The translations under genes and the position numbers were made by a program. Below are positions 6,321 to 7,353 of a DNA stretch of 7,353 bases, in pieces. Location: positions 1-7,353 of the forward strand of contig JAIRZG010000102.1 of assembly GCA_031267345.1 (NCBI GenBank). Reading direction: 5' to 3'. How positions within the stretch are numbered: the first letter of the stretch is position 1; each line of letters begins with the position of its first letter. The notes beneath the pieces are model-generated. The model was not told the DNA's origin. It ran no database searches and saw only the letters and a list, made by a program, of their open reading frames with translations. Source of the DNA: Zoogloeaceae bacterium (GTDB taxonomy: Bacteria > Pseudomonadota > Gammaproteobacteria > Burkholderiales > Rhodocyclaceae).

Positions 6321-7353
6321 TCACATCGTTTTTCTGAGCGCGTAAAACAGTATTGCCGCGATTAACGCCGAGGCGGGGACAGTGACGATCCAGGCGGCGA
6401 CGATTTTCAGGATTTGCGAGCGTTTGACCAGCTCCTTGCGATAATACTTTTTCAGATCCTTGCGCTCCGGCTTGGAAAAGTTGGCGGGGTCGAGCTTCAG
6501 CCTGGACTGCATTTTCAATTCTGTCAGCATGGCGCCCTTTTGTTTCAGACCGGCTGTCTTGAAGCGGGCGAGGAAATCATTGACCGCCAGAATATTCCCT
6601 TCTTCGTGGTGGGCGCGGATTTCATCTTCCATACGCACATAGCTGGCTTTCAGGTATTCGCGCAAGAAACCGACGCCGAAAACGCCGCCGACCGCGATAT
6701 GCGAGGAACTGACCGGCAATCCCAGCTGGCTGGCGACAATCACGGTAATGGCGGCGGCCATGGCGATACAGTAGGCGCGCATCTTGTCCAGTTCAGTGAT
6801 TTCCGAACCCACCGTATGGATGAGGTGGGGACCGAACAGCGCCAGACCCACCGAAATGCCCAAGGCGCCTACCAGCATCACCCAGAGCGGAATTCCGGCC
6901 TTGTCGCCCACGCCCGCCGCATCGGTAATGGCCTGCGCCACCGCCGCCAGCGGGCCGACCGCATTGGCGACATCGTTGGCGCCGTGCGCGAAGGAAAGCA
7001 GCACGGCGGAAAAAATGAGCGGCAGTGTGAACAGACGATTGACGCCTTCCTTGCTGTTTTCTATCGTCGCAATGCGGGAACGCAACAGCGGGCGCAGCAG
7101 CAAAAAGATCGCCAGACCGACGAAAAGACCGGTCAACAGCGCGGAATCCACGCGGATGGCGGGCAGCAGTTTTTTCAGTCCCTTCAACAGCAGATAGCTG
7201 GTAAAGGTCGCCGCCATGACGCCGACCAAGATGGGAACAGCGCGCACGGCAGCGGCAGCCATGTCTTGTTGGTAGGTAATGCAGCGCTTGATGAGATACA
7301 GAAAGGCCGCCGCGAAAATTCCGCCCAACAGGGGCGACACCAACCAGCTTATG
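6321..7353 (-). CDS. pit: PiT-family inorganic phosphate transporter, C-terminal ~344 residues (5' end outside window)
   Basis: Inner-membrane permease of the PHO4/PiT family, which takes up phosphate (as a metal-phosphate complex in bacteria) driven by the ion gradient. The frame enters from the window edge as ISWLVSPLLGG, typical mid-protein PiT sequence, so the TTG at 7343 is not a real start. It ends at TGA 6321-6323. Numbering from that TTG: the family signature GANDVANAVGP is at 121-131 and PVSSSHIAVGGVFGVGF from 210. About seven hydrophobic segments are visible (roughly 4-20, 34-56, 66-84, 107-118 continuing past the signature, 152-175, 190-226 and 312-336). A charged region (about 232-308, rich in Lys/Glu) precedes the last membrane helix, as in the longer PiT proteins. 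The N-terminal half, with the first signature copy, should lie beyond 7353. It is convergent with the autotransporter. No regulator or phosphate box is in view. Family assignment is firm; the exact paralogue is not. Confidence 0.93.
   Translation of the reverse strand, partial: ISWLVSPLLGGIFAAAFLYLIKRCITYQQDMAAAAVRAVPILVGVMAATFTSYLLLKGLKKLLPAIRVDSALLTGLFVGLAIFLLLRPLLRSRIATIENSKEGVNRLFTLPLIFSAVLLSFAHGANDVANAVGPLAAVAQAITDAAGVGDKAGIPLWVMLVGALGISVGLALFGPHLIHTVGSEITELDKMRAYCIAMAAAITVIVASQLGLPVSSSHIAVGGVFGVGFLREYLKASYVRMEDEIRAHHEEGNILAVNDFLARFKTAGLKQKGAMLTELKMQSRLKLDPANFSKPERKDLKKYYRKELVKRSQILKIVAAWIVTVPASALIAAILFYALRKTM

Noticed and set aside
5973..6365. Plus-strand 130-codon frame after the autotransporter
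   Set aside because: It translates intergenic hairpins (PSPLVGEG, SPTLPHMGEG), a well-known spurious pattern, and overlaps the end of the phosphate transporter gene.
7341..7343. TTG 7343 as the start of the phosphate transporter
   Set aside because: The frame is open to the window edge with typical internal PiT sequence (SWLVSPLLGG), so the gene is simply cut by the window.
1..7353. CRISPR array, tRNA/rRNA genes, transposase or phage genes
   Set aside because: I looked on both strands and saw no spacer-repeat pattern, no tRNA-like cloverleaf signature and no mobile-element protein. The repeats inside 2335-4520 are coding.

Overview
The window looks like part of a Gram-negative proteobacterial chromosome, most likely a betaproteobacterium. 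The visible ValS resembles betaproteobacterial ValS as I remember it, most of the DNA is fairly GC-rich, and there is a classical type Va autotransporter ending in an outer-membrane beta-barrel. I cannot name a genus from sequence alone.

Layout: (1) Positions 1-1834, minus strand, hold the N-terminal two thirds of valyl-tRNA synthetase (valS); its 3' end lies outside the window. A markedly AT-rich patch (about 780-1010) interrupts this otherwise GC-rich gene inside the editing-domain region. (2) Positions 1835-2029 are a divergent intergenic region with a TATAAT box facing each way and a perfect 21-bp tandem duplication. (3) Positions 2030-5955, plus strand, hold one large autotransporter gene. 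It has a signal peptide, a passenger built from two repeat classes (25-28 aa GNTVTINGG-type units, then PATR-type units), a linker and a C-terminal barrel ending in Phe. (4) Positions 5956-6320 are non-coding and carry two REP-like CCCTCTCCC/GGGAGAGGG hairpins and a perfect 17-bp-arm palindrome between convergent genes. (5) Positions 6321-7353, minus strand, hold the C-terminal part of a PiT-family inorganic phosphate transporter.

The main discovery is a run of 17 consecutive C residues (2068-2084). It sits between a plausible GTG start with its ribosome binding site (2018-2032) and the signal-peptide frame of the autotransporter. At 17 C, translation from the GTG runs into a stop at 2105-2107, so the gene reads as OFF. 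Gaining one C or losing two joins the GTG to the 1.3-kb-residue autotransporter frame. This is the architecture of a slipped-strand, translationally phase-variable surface protein. Internal in-frame repeats in the passenger offer a second, recombination-based source of variation.

valS and the phosphate transporter are housekeeping genes and flank the autotransporter, which behaves like an accessory surface-antigen locus. No functional link between the three genes is visible.
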